Under the pieces are notes generated by a model. That model was not told the DNA's origin, did no database searches, and saw only the letters and a list, made by a program, of their open reading frames with translations. A program made the position numbers and the translations under genes. 64,000 bases of DNA from Cylicocyclus nassatus (lineage: Eukaryota > Nematoda > Chromadorea > Rhabditida > Strongylidae), in contig CATQJL010000001.1 in assembly GCA_958299035.1 (NCBI GenBank), forward strand, positions 28,623,521 to 28,687,520, given 5' to 3'. Shown here piece by piece: positions 21,745 through 36,060 of this stretch (the first letter of the stretch is position 1; each line of letters opens with the position of its first letter).

Positions 21745-24700
21745 TGTCCTCTGAAATACAGAATGCAACTTCAGCAGGCAATTTCACATTTGTTTAACTA
21801 CAGAAGCTAACCTTTCATGATGCAACGTACTAGACTGCTGCAAAATTAATGTCCGTTTTTCTAGACCTACTTTCCGAACAGCTTTTTTCCTTCAAAATAT
21901 CCTTTGCGTTTTATATTTTGCATATCATTAGAAACCTTTCTTAATGCAGGTGGTATAACTAAGCTTCTGTCTTATCTCTAAGAATTTTATTAGCATCTCA
22001 CACCGCTGCACTCGCAATCGAAATTTTGTTGTTAACTCGTTTAGCCACAATTCAGGCGCAAATGAACGAATTCTTTTGGAAACCTAGCTACCTTTATTGG
22101 TTGAATATTGCTTACCTGTAGCGTCTAGGGGTCAAAAACTTGCCATGAATGAGGTAATCGCCAAAGCTTTGCTTGTTTCTGTAAGCTTGAGATTAGGACA
22201 TTTTGCCTACAATTTTGCAGAGAAGCTCATATAAACATGCATGAAGAATTCACATTTCTATATTTTGGGACTTTCAAGCCTACCACAAACATTCTCAAAA
22301 GGACAATTTTAGAATTTTATCTTCTTTTTCGCTGAACTCTTTCGTTGAAATGTCTTCTGTACATACATACACTACTGGCTTGCGGCTACAAGAGCTAATT
22401 ATCAGCTGTAGGAACAAACTTGAAGGAAACTTGAAGGAGCTGTAAGGTTTCAAAAACGGGGTTTCCAAAAGAGAACCTTTCGGTTTTTTAACGCATGGTT
22501 TTCTTCTCGTTTGCACTATCAGTATGAGCAGATGTGCGCTAAGTTACAAAAGGCTTGCTGCTTCTAAAGGTCTTGACTATATTCAAATATATGAGGACTG
22601 AAGAAAGTTATAACTTTCCAAAGTGAAACTTTGCAAGACGACATTATTTTTGCAACAACCCAACAAATATCTGTAATAATAGGATTCTTTTCATTTCTGC
22701 AAGGTTGCTTATTTCCAGAATTGGTCAGCATTTTAGGCTTGTTATTTTACGAGCTTTAATTGCAGAGAAAAACTATGAATTTTTATGAACTCACATGCAA
22801 TTCAAATCGGAAGGTGAAGAGTCTTTTTACATAAGTGATCTCGCCAGTGATTATGTGCTGTTTCTGATTCAATACCGTCCAAAAGTTTGCAGCACTCTGA
22901 AATTTTGATGTATCTTAGTCTGCTTCGCATATAATTTTAAATTTTGATATCATGTGCAAGTCACACTGCTTAAAACTTTGTAAGAAATTTCGCAGTTTCA
23001 TGGCCAGAAGGAGGCTCTGGAAAAAATGACGAGAAAACGGCAAAATGGAGGATGTCAAAGCTTGCAGTCACTTTCTGTGAAGGATTTTTGAAAAAAACTT
23101 GCTATCTTTCGGTATCTGGACTAATGCACCCGCAAACCTTAGGATATGCAGTGGAACCGACATTCATTGATCTCCAGAAGACATTGAATTGTCGAGAAGT
23201 AATGGGCTGGTCCATGCTTCTATGAAACTCTCGTACCATCTGGATGTTCACTGGCGGTTTGCGAATGTGACAGAAAAAGCATTACTTGACATGCTTAAAA
23301 TCTACTGTAACCTCAATTCAGATCCGGGGCAATATTCAGCTCAAAAATTGCTCGGCGGTTCGAAAAGCTCTCAAACAAACCCTGCTGTTTCAAAGACCAG
23401 ATTGGTCCGAAGTTTGCAGAGCTTTAATGGAGTGGAGCTCTTTTGCCGAAGAAGAGTTCGCGCTTGAATTTGGTAGCATTTTCACAAATGACAGTTCCTA
23501 CTAGTAAAGCGAAGTCTCCTTTGAAAACCGCACAAACTTTTCTCTGATACTAGCGGCTCAATGTCTTCAGTAAAGCTCTGCGAGCTGGTGGGTGGAGCGC
23601 AAAAAAGAATCGGAGCGCTAAGAAGGTCCGGGCCTGTTATCTCCTTTGTGGGCAACATCAGGGGACCGAACCAACGTAGGGCCTACTTTTGGGAGCCTGC
23701 TGGTAAGATAACTAGAATCTGAGAGGGAAGCTACCTAAGTTAGCTCCCGCTTTCGGAATAAAACACATATATTTGGAATCAGCTTCGAACGCTGATGCCA
23801 AATATGCTGTTCCTCAGCATGAGGGGCAGACAATCAAACAACCTTCACTTTTAAGGCCCTGTCTCTAGACTATCGAATGTATGAGCCGGAGCATTTTGGA
23901 CTCTGTAGTTCGATAATCTACATCATCTTATAACATTAAGGTTGTTGCCAAGTCCTTCCGCAATGCTACGCCATACTTAGGGGAGACGACGGTATCGAGG
24001 GTAATCTTATTCATAGCCTCGGCAAGGTTTGCTTTAATCTTATTCATAGCCTCGGTAAGGTTCGCTTATCTGATGCTTATCCAATTCAAAAAATATGACA
24101 AAAAGAAGACTTGCACAACTAATATAATCTTCCCTTTTGTTGCTATTGTAAATGAGAAGTCCTTGCAGTGACGTTTATAACTAGCGAATAACTTAAAAAT
24201 ATGTTCTTAGCACTGATTTGAGTAACAAGGTAATTACTGATATGTCTTAAGGCATGCGCTTGTTTACCAGCAGCAGGAAAACATCTTGTAATTGTTACGT
24301 CTCATTCATCGTATGCTGCTTTGCAAAGAAAAACTCTAAACTTCGCACCTAATACATGCCGGGGAGATAGTTAGTTTGAATCGTCTTCAGCAACTAACAG
24401 GATGTTTTCCTTAAAATGAAACTGACAATAGAATTATATTTTTATAGTCTACCTAATGAAAGCTTTCTTTTGATAACTTTGAAAGCAGGCAGAAAGTGCA
24501 TGGCACTCAAATAAAGTTTCGAAATATGACATCTTTTACAGAACTCAAACTTCATACGATACAAACGTCAATCTAAACCTTTGGAGCTGTCAAGAAATGA
24601 GAAAATTACTAACGTATTTTTAATATAGCATCCCTTGTTGTGAGAGCTACAAAAAATAAGATCTGTGGCGTGGGAGTTATAGAAGGTAAGGGAATGGCTA

Positions 24701-25426
24701 GTAGCCTTCAGCAATGTACCAAATAATTGATGCGGCTACTGAGTTTAGAGGTAAAATAGTGCTATTACGTCAGCACAGCTGTGATTCCATAGCTGCTATT
24801 TGGAGAAAACGCTGTACTACCTACTATTGGAAATTTATCGAATCGTTGTGAACACATACGAAAGCTTATAACACAGATGTGGCTAAACAAAGCAAAACGC
24901 ACTAAAATACCGAATGCTTCCGAATTTCGGGAATTTCGTGACATTCGCGGAAGTTCTGCGCTTTCTGTGAACTTTATCGTAGGTATAACCGCAGAGATGC
25001 TGGCGTAATTTTCACAAGTAATACGCATTTATTTTCAACCGCCTGAACCGACCCCCCCCACACACACACACAATGATAAAAATCACCATTGCACACTTCT
25101 ATATCTTTTCTTGTTCTTGTTCCGCTTCCACACTCAATCTCCTGCCCTCACTAGGTTTTCATAATCAGTATTCAAGGCTCTCTCCGCCCTTGGCAACTTC
25201 CAACTTCGTAGCTCAAGGCTGGCAAAAATATCAATGAAACCGGTGAAATTGATTAAAGTAATGGGTAATCCTAGAAAAAGTTAATATATTCGTAGCCAGC
25301 AATGCTCATGCTCATTTATTTGGATCTTTGCACACAATTCATAGTTATATAATGTTTGAAAATTCATATCGATGGGTGACTTTTTTGCTGTGATAAGTCA
25401 ATGAAAAAAATAATACAAGTCAAGCT

Positions 25427-25720
25427 TTATTTTTATTTATTTATTTATTTAAAATACACCGAAGGTGTGCCAAAACTTAGGAAAAGACGATAACCCAAAC
25501 TGAACATGTATATACAATCTGGCTAAATAGATGAGAGACAGGCGATGTGAGTCTCCAGCCGGAGTGCAGGTCGTTCTCCTTCTGACCACGAGCTGTCCTC
25601 TCCGATTTCCTGTTCCCTTACCCGGACGCGAGGGACGTAGAAAGTACCAAGGCTGGCTGACCACTTAACCCCAGCAGGACGAATCCGCCAGAGGCCCTGG
25701 GCGAGCGAGCAGGGGACTCG
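25427..25720 (-). mobile_element. Short retroposon with (AAAT)n tail, unit 1
   Basis: Read on the minus strand it starts in GC-rich sequence ('cgagtcccctgctcgctcgc'), then 'ttggcacaccttcggtgt', and ends in AAATAAATAAAT. The ending resembles that of the LINE at 361-1736 ('ggcacacgtttacgtgt' then AAAT repeats), so it is a truncated LINE or a SINE using that tail. It interrupts the older LINE ruin. The unit 2 copy is at 35767-36060. Confidence 0.6.
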
Positions 25721-28700
25721 TCGTTTAACGCATTTTACATTTTTTAGAGATATAACGACCTGGAAATTTTCCTGCGATTACAAAAGTTAACTGCCATCTG
25801 GAGTCCACTTCTTGAGGAGACATTAATAAAGTTGAAAAACTTTGAAAGGATTTTAGGAGGATTTTTTCCTATCGATGTTTTCTTAATCGAATATCTTCAT
25901 GAATACCCTCTTATCATACCCGTCCCTATATATTACACCTCCAAAATTTGAAGTATGCGTGCTTCAAATAAACTTGTACTCTGCTTTCGAATTCTTAGCT
26001 TAGAACCTAACTTAAATGCTAGTAAATATTGGAATTCTAGACCGTGCAGTGAATCAGATAGGTTTGGTTTGCAATATCGCAAACTAAGAAAAAAATGACT
26101 TTTTTGATTTTCAATTCTTTATCTGTCGAACTTCTAGATAATTTGTTGCATTACCAAAATCAGGTTTAGTGAAAACTCAAAAATTCTTGAAAAAAATTGT
26201 GAAAAGTGAGTGTGCTTCAGCTTTTGATATCGCTGATTTTTAGATGGATCGTGTTCAGATGTGGTCTCGTTTGTTTACGAAATTTGCCCCAGCTTGTCCT
26301 TCTATTGTTTGACGCTATGTTTTTCTGGTGACGCTTCGCTTCGCTTGGATGGTCTACAACAAGGATGGAGGCAGATCGCTAATTGCATTGCCTGTTTTGT
26401 TACTAAGCATAGTGATTTCAATAATGATGAGCCTCATTTAACAGAATCTTGAGTTTACATCTTATATCTTCACCGTAGCCCATTTCCCCCTTCCCCACCT
26501 AGATCAAAGAACAATCGCTCATAGTTGGTATGTTCATTCCTCAATCTTTCAATTCGAATTTTACTCTCTTCTAAACCATGTATTCTTCAAGAGTCAAGTC
26601 TGCTAGCGTTCCGGAGGCTCGCTGACTCCCAAAAACAGAGTTTTCATAGACTTCAAAAGAAGCAAGATTCTAGATATTCTGGGCAAGCGCTTATTTCTCG
26701 TTTTGCTGATGCTGACAATCATTGTCTACCTCACCATGGTAAGGGCTTCGGTATTTGTCTTGTGTTTCATTTACATAAATCTCCCTTCCTTCTGCGACTG
26801 AGGATTGGCTACTCTTCTCTCTCCTTTTGTGTTGCCAGACTTCCTGTTCGAATTCGTTTTTAATGTGGTTTTCCACAGATCTTTGTTTTGCGGATCGTAG
26901 CAGTCGGTCAAAAAAAACGATTATACTTTCGGAACGACCTGATACGCGATACCTTTTCACTTCTCGTTAACAAGTGCTTTTTGTTCCCGATTTGCAAAGT
27001 TTTTGGTAAAAAATCAACAAAAAAATAACATCAGAAAAATAACAAAATAACATAAATTCTTGTTTTTATATGCGGTCCATGCTATACTCGGAAAATTCGA
27101 GATTTAGTGTTTCGAATCCGTCAACCCTCATTTGCATCGGAAAATTAGTGCTTAATTATGATCCAATTCTGAAGTTCCACATTCCTAAGATTCATTGGTG
27201 TTTGAAGCATTTGTGTTTGAGATAGGCTTATCAAAGTTCAATGGTTTTTTTAAAAAAACCATAAAGAATCCTTTGTGGATGGGAAAGCAGAAAAATTTTT
27301 CTGTGACCTATATGCTTTGCACTTTCTACCCCTATTCTGGACTTCTTCGGAAAATTTTCAAAAAATAGCGAAATATGACCTTGTTAAAAGCATGGATTTT
27401 AGATTTTAGCGATTGTCTGGGAATTCTTTTAATGCACTCTGTAACAAAAGCAAACCATTTGAATGAGAATGAAAAGATGCATTAAATGTTACCGAGATCT
27501 TCTACAAATCTTTGTTCTGCAGAGTAGCACCCGTTGAAAAAAAAGCGAAAATACTTTTGGGATGACCTAATAGAATAACAATTAAAAAAATCACAGCGTT
27601 TTGTTCAAAATGATTATTGCGTTCAGCACAGTCCTCTGAATACGCTTTGAAACTGTTTGATATCGTGCTCACGCGGGTGACACTACGGCAGCGTTCGGGC
27701 AGTTGGGTAGCAATCCCTCCTCCACCAATCCATCCCCAACATCCCCAAACTCTTTGCCATGACTTGACATAGAAAACGGGTAGATCACTTTGAGAGGGGT
27801 CCTCCGCCCTCCCACGAACGAGCCATGAATGCATACTGATTCTGATCGAAACCAACAAGCACTTCTGCAATCTTCACACTATTTAATTCAATACCGTACT
27901 CTCTCATTCCGATCAATCTCGTTTGGAATTCCTCATAGACTGTAACTTCCTATTCTTAACCGTATCAAGCATTTTTGAACCCGAATTCATGTTCATCGCG
28001 GCAGTGACGCCCATTCAAGACAGGCATCATAGGTTGACTACTTGCTTGGACGCTTTCTTTGAGATTGGCAAGGTGTAAACGTTGATAGCTCTCTCTGATC
28101 CATTTTGATGATGAAACCATTTCAACCTAGCTCATTCTCACGTTTTTCGAAGTAAATAGAGTCAACGTCTTCAATAGAGTAAAGTAAAAAAGTAGAGATA
28201 GAGTAAAAGTCTTCGACGGCTCAGGGACGGGATCAAACCTTGGTCCGACCTGGTCAGCACCTCGTATCACTTTTTTCCCATAAGATCACTTAGGCTTTGT
28301 GAAAATAGTAATCCCCATTGGTGTCAACTTTTGTCTCTAAGACTAGTGGGTGTACCTTTACTAATCATTTACCAATTAAAGAGGTATTTAGATGTGTTTG
28401 ATGTTATTGTTGTTTTCATGCGCCTACTAACAATCAGTGGAGAATGGTTGCAGTGATAATTTTGTTTAACATGGGAAGTGACATTGGTCAAAGTGGTGTT
28501 TCTTCGCTATTTGTATACCGTCTTAGAGAGGGAAAGCTTTAGAAGGGAGTTATGGACATTTTCAAACAGAAACTTGAACGAGCGGTCACAATGAATTTTT
28601 TTGAAATCATAGTCCGTAGCTCAAATGGGCCATGATCATTGCTTGGGCGCTTCATGCAATTAAACCTTTAGTCTAATAAACTTATGCTACATTAACGCTT

Positions 28701-30677
28701 TCAAGCGCTAGAAAAACCTGCACCTGTTTTCCTTCACATAAACCTTGAATTTTTGTTTCAAAAATACCCATACTCCGCTCTCAGAAGACGTATGCTGATG
28801 CCGAAAAGATTTGGAATTAGCGTTTCATGCTCTATGAGATAGTATACATTTCATGAAAACTTCTATCAGACTAGGTACCCATCCCCTGTCAGAGCTGACG
28901 ATGATCTTCAAATTATATCACTTCAATTTTTGTTCTTCGACTACTCAGAGCTTTACTAACAATATTTGCATTGATTCTCAATGGATTATAGGAGATACCG
29001 TGCGAGTGCAATGAAAGTCACTTTACATGGATCTGTTCACACGGTCCTTATCAGTAAATTAGCCAGAACTTGTGGAGAGCTTATCAACAAAAAAACGAGA
29101 AAAAGACATAGCTCAACTTTTGTGAAAAAATTGACTCAAAAGTTATCCGACGTGCTGATTGCAAAAAATGACTTCTAAGATCTCGCCCTATCAGAGAGCT
29201 TTTGAAGCTTACGTATGTTAGAAACTCCAAGTGTGTTGTTTTTACCTGTAATCAGAGTGAGTTTTAAACTTTGTACTAATTCAAATTAACCTTGTAAAAA
29301 ATTTTTTGGAGCGATATAACGCCTGTTCATTCAAACAGAAATTCTTGTCAAAAATTGCTCGGACGCCCACTAATATGTCGCATGCTTCAGATGAAGAGCT
29401 CCATTTCTGAACCGATCTGGATCAACTTTGAACCATGCACTTTGGGTCGACAGTCACAGATCACCTTTCGCTGTCCATCGATATCTACTCAACGATATTT
29501 GCAAACTTTGGGCTAGGGCGCGGAAAGTCAGTGCAGGAGTGGGTGGACATGCTGAATGCTACGAATGTACCCTTTGACAACAGGATTGGCGGTTAGAAGG
29601 CCTAATATTCTGGCCTAAATAAGGGCAGCGTCCAGGCAAATCTGGGCCTATGGGGATCTCACTTGGAGAGTAATCTTGGAGCCCTGACTAAAGCATTGCC
29701 CAAGCGGCAGCTCAAATGGTGAGCTCACAGTTGAGATATTCGCATCCAAGCTGGACCCCGCGATCGTATTGGCATGGATTCGTGGCGCAACACATCGGTT
29801 TCGCGCGACCCACGCGTGTCGCGTCATGATATGCAAATACGATCCCGGGATCCAGTTTGAGGGCGAATATTTCAACTGTGGGTTTCTATTTGAGCTGCCG
29901 CTTAAGCGATGTCTTAGTTAGGGCCCCAAAATTGCTTTCCACATCATAACCCTGTACGTCCAGATTTGCTTGGACGCTGCCTTTCAGGCCAGAGAATGAT
30001 CAGAGAGCACGCTGGCGAGAGAGACGCAGACTGCGTCGCGGGTGCGAACGATTTCCAGCCGCCAACTTGTTGAATCAATAGGTAACAATCATTAGAAGGG
30101 ATACTATTTATCGATTTCATCAATGCTGAAAGTTAGTTGGAGTAGGAGTTAGTTGGTACAGAAGACATGTTCATCACAAAAATTTGATGGGGCTGCGGAC
30201 TGGCGCATAGAAGTGGGAGAGGAGTAGGGGATGCTGTGTAGAAGTGGTACGGAATGAACTCTATCATAGTCGACAGGGATCGAGCGGAGTCGAATACGCC
30301 AGCTAGTCAAGCTTCAGCTAAACAATCAAAAATATATTGAAACGAGCAGATGGTTGATGGAGAGTAGATGTTCTAGCGTCGAATGCATAGGTTTCGCAAA
30401 TCCTTGAATCTTTTTTAATTGAGGAAAAAGAAGTATCATCAGAGGTACGGACTACACCGCAAAATGTGAGGAACATCAATTTTCAACAATCTTCTTTTAA
30501 AAGCAAAACTATTATACTTTCAGCAATTAGGGTAGTAGAAGGTATTCGATTGAATTGAAGAAAAATTTAAAAAATTTATAACTAAAATTAAATGGTTTAG
30601 AAGGTACTTGATCAAAGTTGAAAAATAAAGAGTTGAAAAGACGAGAATGAAGCTCTCACGCCAAATAGGATAATGTT

Positions 30678-30871
30678 TTATGGACAAGGTTGCTTTTTCC
30701 AGACAAGACAGATCTCGTCGACTTTCATCGACATAGCAAGCGGAGCATTGTCGACTTTGCCAACGTTTGCGTGTGGCAGTTTTTGATTGCTAGACAGTAT
30801 GAAAACTAATGCTTTGAATAGAGGTTCAATAAGTTTTCCAACGTGTACAAACGTCTGCAGGGCCACGCCCA
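30678..30871 (-). CDS. Exon-like conserved ORF, unit 2 (uncertain)
   Basis: Identical copy of 20341-20534; the same reservations apply. Confidence 0.25.
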
Positions 30872-31205
30872 CTATACACATGGAAGTCGCCTACACTTAC
30901 TGTTTGCTGCGCATGCTGCTTTTCTTTGAAGAAAATACAATGTTGTTTGCTCAAATATTGATCTGTATACACTATTAGATGCATTTTCTTGGATTCAAGA
31001 ATTTGCGAAAAACATCAAATATTAGCAACCGCCAACAGTCAAAAGCTTTCTACTCAAGCTTTTCAAATTTTTGAATATTTGGGATCAGCAGAAGCAAACA
31101 AGACAGCCTACTCCTCCTTGGTAAGTATTCTTTTTCCAAGGTTGCAAATGAAGGAAAGACCTGCACATGTCTTCAAGTAGGCAGCCGCGAGAAGGGAGAA
31201 ATTTT

Positions 31206-31550
31206 TTATATAGCTTCTTCAGTTAACACTTTGATGAGTGCCTCTTCAACTTTTCCCGTTTTGTAGAACATGCAATACTGAGAGCATGCGAAAAAAGATG
31301 AAAAGTCATGCTTGGGAACCACTATCATGCCAAGTGTTCGCACTGAAAAAGCATAAATTGGAAATACGCAGATTATAATTCAGAAGTCGAACCATATCTC
31401 CTTTACAGCTTGTATGACCACCGCTTTCGCCGCTGGCTTGCCATTCGCAATCGTCTTTACTCGTCTGTCGCTTGAAACAATTGAGCCAACCACATCCCAT
31501 AACAATAGTGACATGCAGCGAACCACAATAATATATAACTTATAGGACAT
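31206..31550 (-). pseudogene. Secreted cysteine-rich family pseudogene, unit 2
   Basis: It carries the same two frame-disrupting lesions as the pseudogene at 20869-21213, in the signal peptide and early in exon 2. Confidence 0.8.
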
Positions 31551-31734
31551 TGCCCTCTGAAATAAAAAATCCAACTTCAGCAGGCAATTGTTTCGTTTTT
31601 GCTTAACTCAAGACCTAAACTTTCAAATAGGATTAGCTCCTTCTCTTTGGCAAGTATTCTTTTTGCAAAGTTGCAAATGATGGAAAGACCTGTACATGTC
31701 TTCACTAGGCAACCGCAACAAAGGAAAATAATCT

Positions 31735-32081
31735 TTATTCAGCTTTTGCAGCTTGTAGCAGTTTAATGAGTGCCTTTTCAATATCCTTTGTTTTTTTACA
31801 CATGCATTGCTGAAAGCACTTGCAAAAACTTGGGAAGTCTTGCTTTGGAGTCAGTCTCTTGCACAACTCTTCGCACTAAAAAAGCATGAATTGGAAATAC
31901 ACAGATTGTCACGCAAAAGTCAAACCATATATCCTTTTTCGGTTGTATGACCACGTGTAATGGGCTTTTCGCAGCTCTCATTTTCTTCACTCGTCTGTCG
32001 CGTACAACAACTAAGCCAACTACATCCCATAACAATATTTACATGCAGCAGGATCAAAATAATATATAACTTGTAAGACAT
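31735..32081 (-). CDS. Small secreted cysteine-rich protein, two exons (unit 2 gene)
   Basis: Exon 1 is 31926-32081 and exon 2 is 31735-31875. I see no difference from the unit 1 gene in the coding sequence, so it encodes the same 98-aa product with ten mature cysteines. If units 1 and 2 are both real, this doubles the dose of one product; if the block is an assembly duplicate, there is only one such gene. Confidence 0.78.
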
Positions 32082-35000
32082 TGTCCTCTGAAATACAGAA
32101 TGCAACTTCAGCAGGCAATTTCACATTTGTTTAACTACAGAAGCTAACCTTTCATGATGCAACGTACTAGACTGCTGCAAAATTAATGTCCGTTTTTCTA
32201 GACCTACTTTCCGAACAGCTTTTTTCCTTCAAAATATCCTTTGCGTTTTATATTTTGCATATCATTAGAAACCTTTCTTAATGCAGGTGGTATAACTAAG
32301 CTTCTGTCTTATCTCTAAGAATTTTATTAGCATCTCACACCGCTGCACTCGCAATCGAAATTTTGTTGTTAACTCGTTTAGCCACAATTCAGGCGCAAAT
32401 GAACGAATTCTTTTGGAAACCTAGCTACCTTTATTGGTTGAATATTGCTTACCTGTAGCGTCTAGGGGTCAAAAACTTGCCATGAATGAGGTAATCGCCA
32501 AAGCTTTGCTTGTTTCTGTAAGCTTGAGATTAGGACATTTTGCCTACAATTTTGCAGAGAAGCTCATATAAACATGCATGAAGAATTCACATTTCTATAT
32601 TTTGGGACTTTCAAGCCTACCACAAACATTCTCAAAAGGACAATTTTAGAATTTTATCTTCTTTTTCGCTGAACTCTTTCGTTGAAATGTCTTCTGTACA
32701 TACATACACTACTGGCTTGCGGCTACAAGAGCTAATTATCAGCTGTAGGAACAAACTTGAAGGAAACTTGAAGGAGCTGTAAGGTTTCAAAAACGGGGTT
32801 TCCAAAAGAGAACCTTTCGGTTTTTTAACGCATGGTTTTCTTCTCGTTTGCACTATCAGTATGAGCAGATGTGCGCTAAGTTACAAAAGGCTTGCTGCTT
32901 CTAAAGGTCTTGACTATATTCAAATATATGAGGACTGAAGAAAGTTATAACTTTCCAAAGTGAAACTTTGCAAGACGACATTATTTTTGCAACAACCCAA
33001 CAAATATCTGTAATAATAGGATTCTTTTCATTTCTGCAAGGTTGCTTATTTCCAGAATTGGTCAGCATTTTAGGCTTGTTATTTTACGAGCTTTAATTGC
33101 AGAGAAAAACTATGAATTTTTATGAACTCACATGCAATTCAAATCGGAAGGTGAAGAGTCTTTTTACATAAGTGATCTCGCCAGTGATTATGTGCTGTTT
33201 CTGATTCAATACCGTCCAAAAGTTTGCAGCACTCTGAAATTTTGATGTATCTTAGTCTGCTTCGCATATAATTTTAAATTTTGATATCATGTGCAAGTCA
33301 CACTGCTTAAAACTTTGTAAGAAATTTCGCAGTTTCATGGCCAGAAGGAGGCTCTGGAAAAAATGACGAGAAAACGGCAAAATGGAGGATGTCAAAGCTT
33401 GCAGTCACTTTCTGTGAAGGATTTTTGAAAAAAACTTGCTATCTTTCGGTATCTGGACTAATGCACCCGCAAACCTTAGGATATGCAGTGGAACCGACAT
33501 TCATTGATCTCCAGAAGACATTGAATTGTCGAGAAGTAATGGGCTGGTCCATGCTTCTATGAAACTCTCGTACCATCTGGATGTTCACTGGCGGTTTGCG
33601 AATGTGACAGAAAAAGCATTACTTGACATGCTTAAAATCTACTGTAACCTCAATTCAGATCCGGGGCAATATTCAGCTCAAAAATTGCTCGGCGGTTCGA
33701 AAAGCTCTCAAACAAACCCTGCTGTTTCAAAGACCAGATTGGTCCGAAGTTTGCAGAGCTTTAATGGAGTGGAGCTCTTTTGCCGAAGAAGAGTTCGCGC
33801 TTGAATTTGGTAGCATTTTCACAAATGACAGTTCCTACTAGTAAAGCGAAGTCTCCTTTGAAAACCGCACAAACTTTTCTCTGATACTAGCGGCTCAATG
33901 TCTTCAGTAAAGCTCTGCGAGCTGGTGGGTGGAGCGCAAAAAAGAATCGGAGCGCTAAGAAGGTCCGGGCCTGTTATCTCCTTTGTGGGCAACATCAGGG
34001 GACCGAACCAACGTAGGGCCTACTTTTGGGAGCCTGCTGGTAAGATAACTAGAATCTGAGAGGGAAGCTACCTAAGTTAGCTCCCGCTTTCGGAATAAAA
34101 CACATATATTTGGAATCAGCTTCGAACGCTGATGCCAAATATGCTGTTCCTCAGCATGAGGGGCAGACAATCAAACAACCTTCACTTTTAAGGCCCTGTC
34201 TCTAGACTATCGAATGTATGAGCCGGAGCATTTTGGACTCTGTAGTTCGATAATCTACATCATCTTATAACATTAAGGTTGTTGCCAAGTCCTTCCGCAA
34301 TGCTACGCCATACTTAGGGGAGACGACGGTATCGAGGGTAATCTTATTCATAGCCTCGGCAAGGTTTGCTTTAATCTTATTCATAGCCTCGGTAAGGTTC
34401 GCTTATCTGATGCTTATCCAATTCAAAAAATATGACAAAAAGAAGACTTGCACAACTAATATAATCTTCCCTTTTGTTGCTATTGTAAATGAGAAGTCCT
34501 TGCAGTGACGTTTATAACTAGCGAATAACTTAAAAATATGTTCTTAGCACTGATTTGAGTAACAAGGTAATTACTGATATGTCTTAAGGCATGCGCTTGT
34601 TTACCAGCAGCAGGAAAACATCTTGTAATTGTTACGTCTCATTCATCGTATGCTGCTTTGCAAAGAAAAACTCTAAACTTCGCACCTAATACATGCCGGG
34701 GAGATAGTTAGTTTGAATCGTCTTCAGCAACTAACAGGATGTTTTCCTTAAAATGAAACTGACAATAGAATTATATTTTTATAGTCTACCTAATGAAAGC
34801 TTTCTTTTGATAACTTTGAAAGCAGGCAGAAAGTGCATGGCACTCAAATAAAGTTTCGAAATATGACATCTTTTACAGAACTCAAACTTCATACGATACA
34901 AACGTCAATCTAAACCTTTGGAGCTGTCAAGAAATGAGAAAATTACTAACGTATTTTTAATATAGCATCCCTTGTTGTGAGAGCTACAAAAAATAAGATC

Positions 35001-35766
35001 TGTGGCGTGGGAGTTATAGAAGGTAAGGGAATGGCTAGTAGCCTTCAGCAATGTACCAAATAATTGATGCGGCTACTGAGTTTAGAGGTAAAATAGTGCT
35101 ATTACGTCAGCACAGCTGTGATTCCATAGCTGCTATTTGGAGAAAACGCTGTACTACCTACTATTGGAAATTTATCGAATCGTTGTGAACACATACGAAA
35201 GCTTATAACACAGATGTGGCTAAACAAAGCAAAACGCACTAAAATACCGAATGCTTCCGAATTTCGGGAATTTCGTGACATTCGCGGAAGTTCTGCGCTT
35301 TCTGTGAACTTTATCGTAGGTATAACCGCAGAGATGCTGGCGTAATTTTCACAAGTAATACGCATTTATTTTCAACCGCCTGAACCGACCCCCCCCCCCA
35401 CACACACACACAATGATAAAAATCACCATTGCACACTTCTATATCTTTTCTTGTTCTTGTTCCGCTTCCACACTCAATCTCCTGCCCTCACTAGGTTTTC
35501 ATAATCAGTATTCAAGGCTCTCTCCGCCCTTGGCAACTTCCAACTTCGTAGCTCAAGGCTGGCAAAAATATCAATGAAACCGGTGAAATTGATTAAAGTA
35601 ATGGGTAATCCTAGAAAAAGTTAATATATTCGTAGCCAGCAATGCTCATGCTCATTTATTTGGATCTTTGCACACAATTCATAGTTATATAATGTTTGAA
35701 AATTCATATCGATGGGTGACTTTTTTGCTGTGATAAGTCAATGAAAAAAATAATACAAGTCAAGCT

Positions 35767-36060
35767 TTATTTTTATTTATTTATTTATTTAAAATACACC
35801 GAAGGTGTGCCAAAACTTAGGAAAAGACGATAACCCAAACTGAACATGTATATACAATCTGGCTAAATAGATGAGAGACAGGCGATGTGAGTCTCCAGCC
35901 GGAGTGCAGGTCGTTCTCCTTCTGACCACGAGCTGTCCTCTCCGATTTCCTGTTCCCTTACCCGGACGCGAGGGACGTAGAAAGTACCAAGGCTGGCTGA
36001 CCACTTAACCCCAGCAGGACGAATCCGCCAGAGGCCCTGGGCGAGCGAGCAGGGGACTCG
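35767..36060 (-). mobile_element. Short retroposon with (AAAT)n tail, unit 2
   Basis: Copy of 25427-25720 inside the shared block. Confidence 0.6.

Larger units (their letters stand above)
15880..26156. repeat. Tandem gene unit 1
   Basis: Unit 1 runs from 'ggtttagtgaaaactc' at about 15880 to the same phrase at about 26160, where unit 2 begins. It has a diverged leading part (15880-18093), then the block shared almost perfectly with unit 2. It carries one secreted-protein pseudogene and one intact gene on the minus strand. The leading part holds no gene, only a short internal repeat around 'cagatctttgttctgcgga' (about 16590 and 17220). Confidence 0.85.
18093..26156. repeat. 8.06-kb near-identical block, copy 1
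   Basis: The block is matched at 28430-36497 with an offset of 10337 (10340 after a C-run). The only differences I noticed are one base (20032 T against 30369 C, approximate positions) and the length of the C-run near 25060/35395. Outside both ends the two units differ at many positions. Confidence 0.85.

Noticed and set aside
23189..23504. Overlapping ORFs (72-92 aa) with a protein-like end (WSEVCRALMEWSSFAEEEF)
   Set aside because: Two frames overlap, neither has splice support, and in unit 4 the frame is broken. The longer frame stops early in unit 3.
24000..24065. Two short direct repeats ('aatcttattcatagcctcgg') considered as a CRISPR-like or minisatellite array
   Set aside because: Only two copies with no spacer pattern; simple local duplication shared by all three units.
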